Shown here piece after piece: positions 19,932 to 31,900 of a stretch of DNA of 64,000 nt. Source of the DNA: Campylorhamphus procurvoides (lineage: Eukaryota > Chordata > Aves > Passeriformes > Dendrocolaptidae); NCBI GenBank assembly GCA_013396655.1, contig WBMV01000146.1, forward strand, positions 45,477 to 109,476, written 5' to 3'. Position numbers and translations under genes: made by a program. Below the pieces are notes generated by a model. That model was given only the letters and a program-made list of their open reading frames with translations, searched no databases and was not told where the DNA came from. The stretch's first letter is position 1, and each line of letters starts with the position of its first letter.

Positions 19932-22900
19932 GTACGCACGGCTGGAGAATAAAGGTGTGTGCACAGGGTAAAACCTGGGCTCGAGGGAGTTAAAGGCTGC
20001 CTGTGCCAAAGGGTACAGCCCTGGGCTTGGCTGTGCACGCAGCGTGCTCTGAGGGAAAAGCTTCAGCTGAAGAATAATGGCTCTTTTCCCCTTTATTTAC
20101 CTTCCCCCCCACCCCTTTTCCATCTTTTTCCTTTGCTATTCCCGTTTCCCTTCCCTTCCACATTCCCCCTTCCTTTTCCACTCACCCTTTCCATCTTTCC
20201 CTTTTCCCCTCTTCCCCGCCCCCTTTTTATAAAGTTTTTATAAAGTTTTTTCAGACCCTCTGAGCTGCAGTTCATTGCTCGCTGCAGGAATATCCTCAGT
20301 GACCGAATCCATAGGCTGTTTTTAGGCACAAACCTTTCCTACAGGTGTTGCAGGGGAGGTTCAGGGCTCTGGGACATCCTGAGCGTCCCAACCAAGCTTG
20401 GTTTCCATGGTTCTGGATTTAATGTTTGAACGGAATAGATTCTTTCTAGTCGTTGTATTCAGTGAGGGTGGGCAGGCCCTGGCACAGGGTGGGCAGAGAA
20501 GCTGTGGCTGCCCCTGGATCCCTGGAAGTGTCCCAGGCCAGGTTGGACGGGGCTTGGAGCACCCTGGGCTGGTGGGAGGTGTCCCTGCCCATGGCAGGGG
20601 TGGCACTGAGTGGGCTGTGAGGTCCCTTCCCACCCAAACCATTCCATGAATCCATGTGTCTGCCAGCCCTGTTGGCCCTCTGCTGTCACTCTCAGATCAC
20701 AGGCTGTGCCTTGTTCTCAGCTGATGGTATTTCCTTGATTTCCAGGAGGAACCCAAGCTCTGGGCCGGCGGGAACTGTGGAGTACCAAGAGAGTCCTTTT
20801 CCTTACCCCTCAGATAATGGTCAATGACCTTTCTCGTGGGACCTGTCCTGCTGTGGAGATTAAATGTTTGGTTATTGATGAAGCCCACAAAGCCCTTGGG
20901 AATCATGCCTACTGCCAGGTATTGCTGGAGTCACTCCTCTCTTCTCTCATAGTCACAAAGCCATTCTCCCAAAATCAGGATCTCCATAAGGTCTCACTGG
21001 CACTGCTGTGGGGGGCAGTGTCCTTGGGGTCCTTAAGTTTGTTTCAAAGAGAAAAAATATTCCTGTATGTTGTCAGTGCCTTATTTTTAAGTAAAACCTG
21101 TAAGGTATTTTTTCAGTGTCTGAATTAAATTGTATTTTTTGTTTCAAAATACCTTTTTTACTGTGGCAATTAAAAAGATAGTGGGCTTTTTTTGGAAGGG
21201 TCTTTAAATAAGTAAAATGAGGTCAAGTTTTCTTTTTTAAGCTGAGGTTTATGTTGATTTTCTTGGATTATTGTGGGTTAGTCTCCTAATAGGAATAAGT
21301 GACCTAAAGTTTATGTATTGGGGAAAATGATTTGCTATATGTGCAGTTCAGATTTCATGGGACTAGTCATCCATGATTTTTTTTTTTTTTGAGTTGTTCT
21401 TCAGACTTACTTTTTGGCAGCTCTCCTGAGTTAGTGTGCTGTTAATCTTCTTGTTAAATCAAGTGAGAAATCAGTTCATGGTGTGCTTCCAGGATGTCCC
21501 ATCCCTGGGAGTGTTTCAGGTCAGGTTGGAGGGGCCTTGGAGCAACCTGGGCAAGTGGGAGGTGTCCCTGCCCATGGCAGGGAGTGGAGTGAGAGTGTCT
21601 TTAAGGTTCTTTCCAACCCAAACCATTCCATGATTCTATGACTGAATGTTTTTAGAGTGTTTTGTTAAGCCTTTCCTTCTTAGTGGGCATTTTCCTTGAT
21701 GTAGTTTGTATAAGGAAATAATCTCCTTTAAAGGTATTAACAGAAACTTTGCTGTTCTCAGGTTGTGAGGGAACTAAGCAAGTACACGGATCAGTTTCGG
21801 ATCCTGGCCCTGAGTGCCACCCCAGGCAGCGACACGAAGGTGAGCCAAATCTGTGGGCCTGGTTTAAATAATCAAAGCCATTCAGTTTTGAAGTCCATTG
21901 CTTGTTCATGTTTGTCTTTTTCATGCTATAAGTTCTATGTTATTTATTTGTGAGGGTGGGCAGGCCCTGGCACAGGGTGCCCAGAGAAGCCATGGCTGCC
22001 CCTGGATCCCTGGGAGTGTCCCAGGCCAGTTTGGATGGGGCTTGGAGCCCCCTGGGCTGGTGGGAGGTGTCCCTGCATATGGATGGGCTTTGAGGTCCCT
22101 CCCATCCCAAACCACTCCATGATTCTATTTCCTGACCTTTCTGAAAGGCTTAGGTTTTCAGCCTAAGGCAGATGGACACCCAGAGTCAGTCTGAGTTCCT
22201 TGCTCCAGGTTACTTCTCATCAGGAATTTATGGTGCACCTGAAGCCAAGGAGAGTTCTGCCCTCCAGCCCCTCTGCCATAACATGCTTTTTGTGTTCATG
22301 AACTCCCTGTTTTGACTCTTGGCATTTTGCTTGAGGTTTAAGTGGAGAGCCTTTTCATTTTCCATCACAGGCAGTGGGTACCTTTTCCTTACAATTTTAT
22401 TCAGGCACTACTAAAATATGGAAATATAACTTTTTTCTTTTGTGGCCTCTCTAACAGGCTGTGCAGCAGGTTATCTCCAACTTACTGATTTCTCGGATAG
22501 AGGTGTGTGCTGAGGACTCCCCAGAGATCCAGCCCTATTCTCACGAGAGACAGGTGGAAAAAATCGTTGTTCCACTTGGGGAAGAGCTGGGAGAAATTCA
22601 GAAGATCTACATCCAGGTGAGTGGGTGCATTTCTGTGTTGGTCAGTGGCTGGGGACAGGAAATACTTCAGTATCTCTGCCTGGAAAGGCAACACTTCCCT
22701 GTGCAGTGAGCTTTGTCTTTGAGCATGAGGCAAAGGGAAAAACATGCTCTCAACTCCACCTGTACCTTGTGACTTAAACAGCTCAGGTGAAAAACTTTGA
22801 ATGGCAGTTCATTTTCTCATCCTTTTGTAGGAGTCTTTGCAAAATTGACTCCAGATCTAGACTGAGGGTTTCTACAGTTGGCTGAATTTAGTGGTATTAA

Positions 22901-25900
22901 AGTGCAGAGAATGCCTTATGAAATCTCTGTGGACTGGGGCATTTTCCCATTCTATCTGATTAAGAGTATTCTTTAGAGCTTTGACTCCTCTGTAAGTGTA
23001 CTTTCTTCTCCTTGGTTGTTTTTTTGTTTGGTTGACTCTAATTACTCCAAGAGTATTTTTCTTTTTTTTAACCAATATGTAATGTTCAAATACAGAAGAG
23101 ATTTTTCAGGGGCCTGAACTGTTGGCCAGTCAATAATGACTTAATGGTCTGTGTCTTCTCAGGAAGGTTCCTGTAGGCAAGTGGTGTTACATGAGATACC
23201 ACTATGAAAAGTTCAAAATGTGTACTCTTTGTCTGGTAACAGGCATAAAAAAACCTGGGATTAATTTAGTATCAGACTGTTGGCCTCAGAGTATGGTTTT
23301 GCTGGAACTTTAATGATTTTGGTGTAGTTATGTGAAGAGTTTTGGAAGGCAAATTGTAAGTGCAATAGGTATTTCCAAACCAGTGGCCTGAGAGCGCATT
23401 TAAATGAGGAAGTTCCACTCATAAGCTTTCAAGAGAAACCTTAAAGATAGTTTTGCATCACTAGAGGTGGCTCTGAGTGCTGGGGTTTATTTTGAGGTGC
23501 TTCTCTTCAGATTTGTTTGGCTGCACAAACCGTGCCCGAGTTGGCACAGTCGGTTCAGTGGTTACTGTTTCCTTTCTTTGACCTGGTATTTGCATTTGAA
23601 TTGCTCCCGATTTACTTAGAAAACACAATTTGTAGCAACACGGAGGGTGTGAAGGGATGGGTTGCTTGTGCAGACAAGCCAAGCCTTAGCCTTGGAGGCC
23701 CCAAGAAAGTGGCTCTCCTGTACCTCAGTTTCTGTGTCCTAAAGTGACCATTTCAAATCTGGGCTTTAAATGCCTTTTGTAAAATCACATCAGCAACTTG
23801 TGCTCCTGCTGTTGCCATCTAAAGGCAGGAGAATGAGGGGAAAGTGTGTGCTCTAGGAGTGAGTGCCAGGTGTACTCTGCACAATAAAATCATTATCTTT
23901 AATTCTGACAAACAGCACCAGTAAACAAGACAACATTTCAGTGACGAGAAGGACAATGCCAGAAAAACTGTTTATATGTGTTTACATACAAGAAGCAAGG
24001 CCCTGAGTATCACAATAGCTGGAATAAACTTTTTAGGCACTAATGCTTGTTTGGAAAATACACAGTATGCAGGACAACACTGATCTGTTAAGGCTACATC
24101 ATTTAATCTTCCAGGAATAGGGGTGAATGCTGTTTTATTACCTCCTTTGAGCAGTGGAAATCTAATAGCGTCAAATTAAGAATGAAAATCCATGAATGGC
24201 TTCTAAAGTAGAGCCACGGATGGATCATGAGTATCTGTTCCTAGGTCATCATGCTTGATGTGATGTTCTCAAATTGGAGTCATGGTAATGTTTGCTTGGC
24301 ATTCACTGGTGTAACAACTAAGTAAGCATTGTTGTGTGCCAGCTAAAAGCTGGAATTCCTGGTCCCTGTGGTCGTGAGGGCCAGTTGCAGCCATTGGTAC
24401 CATATTCCATAGCCATAAAGTGTATCTTCAAACTGGAGGTTAAATAGAGTTTTCTCAGCAGCAGAAGCCATCTAACATAAGTCAAAATAAATAAATACTA
24501 TGTGGGAGTTCACAGTGTGACACAAACACCACAGAACACTTGGCTGCAGCTGGGACATCAGCACACAGATAGATCTGCTCATGTCTCGGGAACAGGGATG
24601 TTTCTAGGACGTTACCCACAAGGAGCTGGGTCACAGGAGGGTTTGGGCTGCCTATGGCAAGGGACACCAGACACAGCAAATGCTTTTTGCAGTGGAGGTT
24701 TGAAATGTAAACTATGTACAAACTGGTGCTTCGTGGTGGGAGGATTTCACTGCGCCCAAGGACTACTCAGCATCTGTTGTGCCAAAGCATTAAGATAATT
24801 TCCCAAACTGCCAAAGGCAATTGGATTGCAGAAACATCTTTAATTTGCCATAAACTTGTCAAAGGTGGAAGTTATTTTTATTTGCTCTTATAAAAGTCTT
24901 GGGGGCAGAGGGGATGAGGACAAAATCTTTTATTTAATACCTCCTTGGGCCCTCTATTCAACTGAATTTTTAAGACCTTTTTATTGTTTTCCTTTAACCA
25001 AGAGCTTTTAGTTTAATACTGGCTGGCATTTTTTAATTTTCCTTTTCCCAGGCTGTGATCCTTTATTGCATTTTTGTTGGTTTGGTTTTTTTTCTCCTCA
25101 CAAGGACTTTTGGTTTATTTGCATTAAAACTAAGGCTTTTCTCTCTCTTTTCCTTTCTTTTTTCCATTTCCCCCCCCCTTGCTGTGTCCCAAGGAATCTG
25201 CATGCCCAGCAAGCACCAGAGGGCACCTGTCCCACTTAAGCCAGGGCCAGCTGCACTCTGATGCTGCTGCTCAGGGAGGGGCTTTGGGTTCAGCTTAAAG
25301 CCAATGTAACACAGAGCCCTCTGGGACCAGGAGGCTTCAGGTTCTTCCAGGAGTACTCCATAAATCCGTGTTTGGAGTTTTTTCACTCTGCTGGGAGTTA
25401 GCAGCCACTGGCTCTGGTTGCTGGTCTGTATGCTGTGATTAAAGAGCACAAAAGCTCTGTTGAAACCCTAAATCCTGCAATCAGGAAATAATGCTGGTGA
25501 TGTACTCAGTGAATTTTATATAAAAAGACTTTTACTTCTCTTAAGAATAAACTCTACCTTCATATCAGCATGGGGAGACATTAAGGAGGGATCTTTGAGA
25601 GCCAAACTTTGCTACCCCAATTCTAAAGTGCAGAAGGTGCTCTTGGACTGTGTGAGATGGTGTGAGTGCTGCTCTCAGCCCTTCTGCCAAGGCTGACAGC
25701 TCTCTGCCTGCACAACTATCCTATGGGTGAAGGGCAGAACAAACCAGGAGCTGCATATTAGGCAGGAAAAATTCTCACAGTGAGGATGGTCAAACACTGG
25801 AACAGGGCCCAGAGAGGTTGTGGACTCTTCATCCCTGGAGGTGCTCAAGATTTAGCTGTGTGAGGCCTGGAGCAGCCAGCTCTGCCTGGCCCTTCCCTCA

Positions 25901-28900
25901 GCAGAGGTGGCAGCCACAGGGCACTTCTAGCTGAGATTTTTTTCTGTGATTTGGTGAATATTTGTCATCTACGACATTAATGGTGTGACAGAGGGACTGA
26001 GTAAATTACTTCACTGCAGAGTTTTAACATCCAGCAAAGTTGTGAGAATACAGTGTTCAGAAAACTGGAGTTAAAAATAACCAGTGGCTATTTAGGAATG
26101 CCAGAGATAGTCATGGGATTCCTGGGAGTGTGGGATTAAGGTAACCTGTAACTTTTGCTGTCAGAACTTCAGTGAGCATTAGGACTGTTGTGCCTTTTTG
26201 GTCTCTTCTCCAAACTAAAAGTCCTTTGGTTGGGTGTTTTCTGAGGTAAGCATTAGGAATTTGTTTCAGGGGTGATGACATCTAAAGCAGTTAACATTAA
26301 CCTACTCTTGCTCCCTGGGACAATCCCAGAGAGCTAAATGGGTTAGTTCTCTTAGGAACTTGTACCTGGACATTCTTTATCTGCATGTGTGAGGTGGGTT
26401 TGGTGTGTGTCCCACTGAGAGCCCCAGAGGGGTCTGTGTGCAGCACCAGTGCCCAGAGCAGGAGCTCCAGCAATTCCCCAGGGACCATCCCAAGCCACAA
26501 GCAGTCTAGGGATGCCAGTAAGTGGGCAAGGGGAGAGGTCTCTGCCTGCCTCAACTTTTAAACAAAAGATCAGGTGAACTAACTTTTCGAGTGCTAAAAC
26601 CCTCCATTGACATTGTGTAGAAACAGTCCAGGCTGACCTGGGGACTGTGTTTGGGGCAAGACCTGGGCTTGGTGAGCGAGCTGGGGGATTGCCTTGCTGG
26701 CAGGGCTGGAGGCCCCTCTCCTGAGCTGTGTGGGGGTTTGACAGCTGCTCTGTGCCGATTCACCTGTGAGCTGTGCCCGGGAGCAGCAGGGCGGGCTCAG
26801 GGCGGGCTCAGGGCCGCTGCAGGAACCACACCTCGTTGTGGCGGGTGGCGGCGGCAGGGTTGGTGTAGCCGGCGATGATGAAGGTGTCCTGCAGGCACAG
26901 CTCGGGGCTCTCCAGGATCGCCGCCAGCACATTGATCTCTCTCATGATCGAGTCTTCGTTGGTGATCCCTTGGAAGCTCCTGCAAGAATCGACCTCATAG
27001 CAAGTGCTTTTTAAGATCCCGTTTTCCCAGAGCCTTCTAAATTATTGGGTTGATGCTGACTGTGGTAGATGTGAAACAGTTTTGTCTTGAAATTTTCTGT
27101 GCCACGTTGGATGCTTTTTCCTGACTACACAGGAAGTCTGGTGGTGTTTTATCACACATTTACAGATGCATCATTTTGCCAAGTGATTCGTAGAATCATG
27201 GAATATCCTGAGCTGGAAGGGACCCCCAAGGATCATCCTGTCCAAACCCTCCTGGAGCTCTGGCAGCCTTGGGGCCATGCCTGCTGCCCTGGGGAGTCTG
27301 GTCAGTGCCCACCACCCTCTGGGGGAAGGACCTTCTGCTATAAACTGGTAACCATTATTTCCAGGCAGTTTCTACAATTCCCAGAAATCAAGTTTTGCCA
27401 TTTATTACCTTTTACAAATTGGTTTAAAAGACATTGAGATTGCCAAGGTGCCCTTTGCCCAGTTTTGCAGCTGAGCTCTCACCTGCTGTAGACAATGGTG
27501 GAAGGCCACTCCTCGATGATGATGTCGGAGTCGAAGGGGTGGGGCGGCTCGTCCTGCAGCACCTCGGGCAGGTAGTAGGCGACTGTCACCGCCGGTGTCA
27601 TCGCAGACTGGGACTCGTTGGTGTGCACAATGGTCACGATGGGGATGGTGATCCCCAGGTACAGCCCTGGGGACACACAGGAGGGTGTGCAAAACACAAA
27701 GGGAGGTTTAGCCACTCTTGCTTCACTGCTGAACTGAGTTCTATAAGGGAGCACCACAGAGTTACTCAGAGGATATTTTAGGCAGTGGGGTTGTGTATTC
27801 CAAGCTGGAAGTAGCAGTGAGGCCCTGGCACAGGGTGCCCAGAGAAGCTGTGGCTGCCCCTGGATCCCTGGGAGTGTCCAAGGCCAGGTTGGACGGGGCT
27901 TGGAGCACCCTGGGCTGGTGGGAGGTGTCCCTGCCCATGGCAGGGGTGGCACTGGGGGGGCTTTGAGGTCCCTTCCAAACCAAATTATTCTGGGATTCTC
28001 TGCTTCTTCTGGCAAGGCTGTGTTATGGAAAAGTGTCCCTATAGCCAGGGTGGTGGATTTGGGAAAAGCTAATAAAAGCATCTCCCCAATTAGGATAGTT
28101 AGTGCAGCAATATGGTGTTCTAACTGCAGTGCAGGATTGTGGTGCCCATTACCTGAGGAGTTCTGCTCACAGATGTACCTCATGAGCTTCATGAAGCCCA
28201 GGCAGATGCTCTGCTCGTACTGTTTCTCTTTCATTTTTATACAGGCCCACTTGGCCTTCCCATACTGCCGTTTTTCATAGAGCAGATCTCCCAGCTGCAA
28301 ACACAGAGAGGAATTCTGAGGTTAATTTTAGCAGCTAAAACCCCCACACAAACAATCATACCTGGAGCACAGGAATAACTGCATCTCTTCCACTGTCAGT
28401 GACATGATCTTGAAACAGACATGAATTGCCTTCCTTCCTCATATAAACCAACAAGGAAGGGGCTGCTGATCTTGGAGCACAACTTCCTTCTAGGTAGTTC
28501 TCCTTTGAAATAGGGAAATGTCATCTTTTGGATTGCCAGTATTAAACATTTATGTGCAATTAGCACTGAACAACCTTATTTTTTAGCTGCAGTTCTTACA
28601 GTATTACTGAGAAATTGCTTTTAATTGCAACATAAACAGTCAGGAGTCCCAAACTGTTCAGATGCAACACACTGCAGTTATGATACTTATAAATGTGAGG
28701 TAGTATTTAAAAGAAAAGTGACAAAAGGTTTTCACAGATGGTTAGAAAAGGTTTTTTTGGTTAGTTGATTTAAGGTTAGACACTTGTTCGCACATTTCCT
28801 GAGCTGGAAGCAATTTGCTTCCATCCATTTCAGATTTGTATTAGAGGACTAGATGGGTTTGCAAATTGCTGCTCTATTTGGTAATGATCTGTGATACAAA

Positions 28901-31900
28901 AGCACATACTTGGCTTTAAATTCAGATATTAATCTCTTTGCTAAGGTTTTATTAACTCAACTATGAATTTAAATGAAGAAAATGGGCATTTTATTTGAAA
29001 TGTCAAAATCTGAGATGTTTTAGTTCAATTCATTATAAATTGTCACAAAGACTGTAGTCTTTGGCTCTCTTCTGGCTTTCCTGATGGTTTCTACCTCACA
29101 AAACAGAAAATTCACACTTGCTAAAGGGGTGAGATGTTCCACATGAAAGGAGTGAAACAGTTACAGTGCTGTGCACTTGGGATGTTAAAAACCCTAAAGA
29201 GTTCCAAGAATTCTGTAAGGAACCCCCCTGCTGGAAGAGAGGTAGGAATGGCCAGGCCACTGTTCCCAGCTCAGCAGGGCAGGGCAGCAGTACCTTCTCC
29301 TTGCGCTGGATCAGGGTGAAGGGGATGGTCTGTCTCTCCTGGGGGTTGTTATTCCTGGTCAGCTGCTGGATGGGCTCTGCCATGTCTGCAACACAAGGAC
29401 ACAGTTCCCACCTGAGACCTGAACATGCGAAAATCAGACTGAAATGTGTTGATTCCTTCTCTTAGTTAAGCTCTGGGGACTTTGTAACTGGTTTCGTTTA
29501 CTCTTCACTAGGAAGGAAAAAAACTTGGGAAAGGTTCCTTGGCTTCTGCCTCTGAACCCTTAGGAACAGATTTCCCCTCTCCTACTCCTCATATCTGCAA
29601 TTCCCCAAGTGTCCATGGAAAGCTTTTGGAAGTGCCCAGTTTGCTGGCTGGGTGCAGGTGACATTCCCAGTTCCAGCAGCTCCCTTGGTGCTGGATTCCT
29701 GAGTTTCCACGGGAGGTAAATTGGGTTGGCTGCTCCTGGTCACACGCTCAGGGAGATACTGCTGAGGAAACTGATGTCCAAAAGATGTTTAATGTCTAAA
29801 ATTTTACTTTAGAGTTGATATTTATTTATCTGTTTCTCTATGCATAGATAAAAAAAGATATTTCCTCAATAGTTCTTAAAAAAGTAAAATACATCTATTT
29901 GATATCTCTCTACTTCAGTGTGTTATTAGTCAGATCATATGTTGAGTGCAAGGCCTGTGTTGTTGCTGTTTCCAGCCCAGCTCAAGTGGATAAAAGGAGT
30001 AAATATGTGATGCTTTCATAAGTAATACTGGCATGTTCTAGAACTTATGTTCTCCTACAGTTCTGCCATTTCAGTATACTTGGATTAGGTGCATTTGTAA
30101 CTGTGGTTGCCCTGACATCAATTCTGGCTGAAGTTCATAAATGAATTCTGCTTAGGAGTTGATCCTTGACACATAGGCTTGGAAACTGTGGATATAAGGT
30201 TAGTGTTAGGAGTGGGAAGCCTCTCTTCCAGAAGAGTTGGTCCCCTGCCTTCCAAAGCTGAAGTGATAAAGGCATTTGTGTACTCTGATGGAGGATTAGA
30301 AATTCAATTTTATGTTGTGTTTGAAAGCCTGGGTGTGAATTTCTGCCCTGCTGCCTCATGGTGTGTGTTGTACCCACAGGAAAAAGGATGAGTTCCAACT
30401 GGAAGACCCCTTTTCCTGGGTGTTTGAAGTGCCTCAGGATCTTAAGTGGAAAAGGCAGGATGGTGGGGGAAGAGAGTATTATCCATGTTCCAGGGAAGAG
30501 GAGAATTAAGTTGCAGGAGAATTAACTTGGCTGAGGTCACTTAGTAAATCTGTAGCTGAGCTGGGAATCAAACCTCCATCTCCGGGCATCCAGTACAGGG
30601 CTTTGGCTTTAAGGCTATTTGGAACAGTAAAGATCCTTAAACAAAGGGCAGGGAAAAAATAAAGGTGAGGAAGCTACATTATAGTGAATTTTAACCACTT
30701 TTTAAACTATGTAATTGAGAAACATTTAAAATGTAACTCATAACTGACATATAAAAATGATCTTTGGTGGCTGAGGGGAAAGTAAAAGTTGATTAACCTT
30801 CAGCATTGAATTTTCCAAGATTTAGGAAATATTTTAGGACTCTAGAAAAGTTAACTTTATTTTTAGATCACTTTATTGACAAATGGGAGATTATATTTTT
30901 TTTCTTCCATACTAATGCACAGAATAGGGATCACAACTAATTAATGTCCTTTGGGGAGTGTTATCCTTCAGTTTGTGAATCCGTGCCTCCTGTTGGCCAG
31001 GACTGGAGGGCTCTGCCTGCACAGGACCAGCCTGGCTGGGAGCAGCAGGACAAGGAAAGGTGTATTTGCTTAACTCATGGCTTCAGTGACCCCCAGGGAT
31101 CAGCCAGTCCAACCCCTGCACTTCACAGACACCCCAACAATCCCCCCCTGTGCCCCAGAGGATCATCCAAACCCTCCTGGAGCTCTGGCAGCCTTGGGGC
31201 CGTGCCCACTGCCCTGGGGAGCCTGGGCAGTGCCCACCACCCTCTGGGGGAAGGACCTTTCCCTGAGATCCCACCTGAGCCTGCCCTGGCACAGCTCCAG
31301 CCCTTCCCTGGGTGCTGTCACTGCTCACAGAGCAGAGAGCTGAGAGAGGTGGCCTCTCCCAGGGACGGGGGGATTTCTCCTCCCAGAAGCTCAGCTCCTT
31401 TGCCTCCACAGGGCCCTGGACAGGGCCTGAAGAAAGATCTTGTGTTATTCTATATAATTTTTTTGTAACATACCCTTTGTGTCACAGAGCAAACCATCTA
31501 TAACACAGTAACTAAAACGGGGTCTAACACTACTTTTGGCATGTTCCCTAGGATTTGTGTCCTGCCTAAGCAACCTGAGGAATTTCAGTGCTGGGTTTCA
31601 CTATGTATCAGAACATCAGGTAGTTTGGAGAAAGGAGTTTAGTTTTCTGCAGTGCAAGGCAAGGCAGGGGACTGTTCACACTGATCTTACCCTTCTCTTA
31701 GCACGTTAGTTTTCATTGTTAAACGTTAAAAGTTAAGCTGAGACTTCAAGCTATGACTTGAAAAGGAGCTTGGAGTCTCTTTGCTGCGTTGGAATATAGA
31801 AAGAGTTTTTAAAAAGCAGTAATTTCATTTTGGTGGTGTCTAGAGCAGTGTCTTGTTCAAGGTTTTGCTGGTTCCCACCTCGGGGTGCAGAGATGGTGCA

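Noticed and set aside
19214..20038. 274-codon minus-strand frame across the promoter and FANCM exon 1
   Set aside because: It is the antisense shadow of FANCM exon 1 and the GC-rich tandem repeats.
26270..26420. GTGATGA C box-like sequence in FANCM intron 4
   Set aside because: No D box at a plausible distance and no terminal stem.
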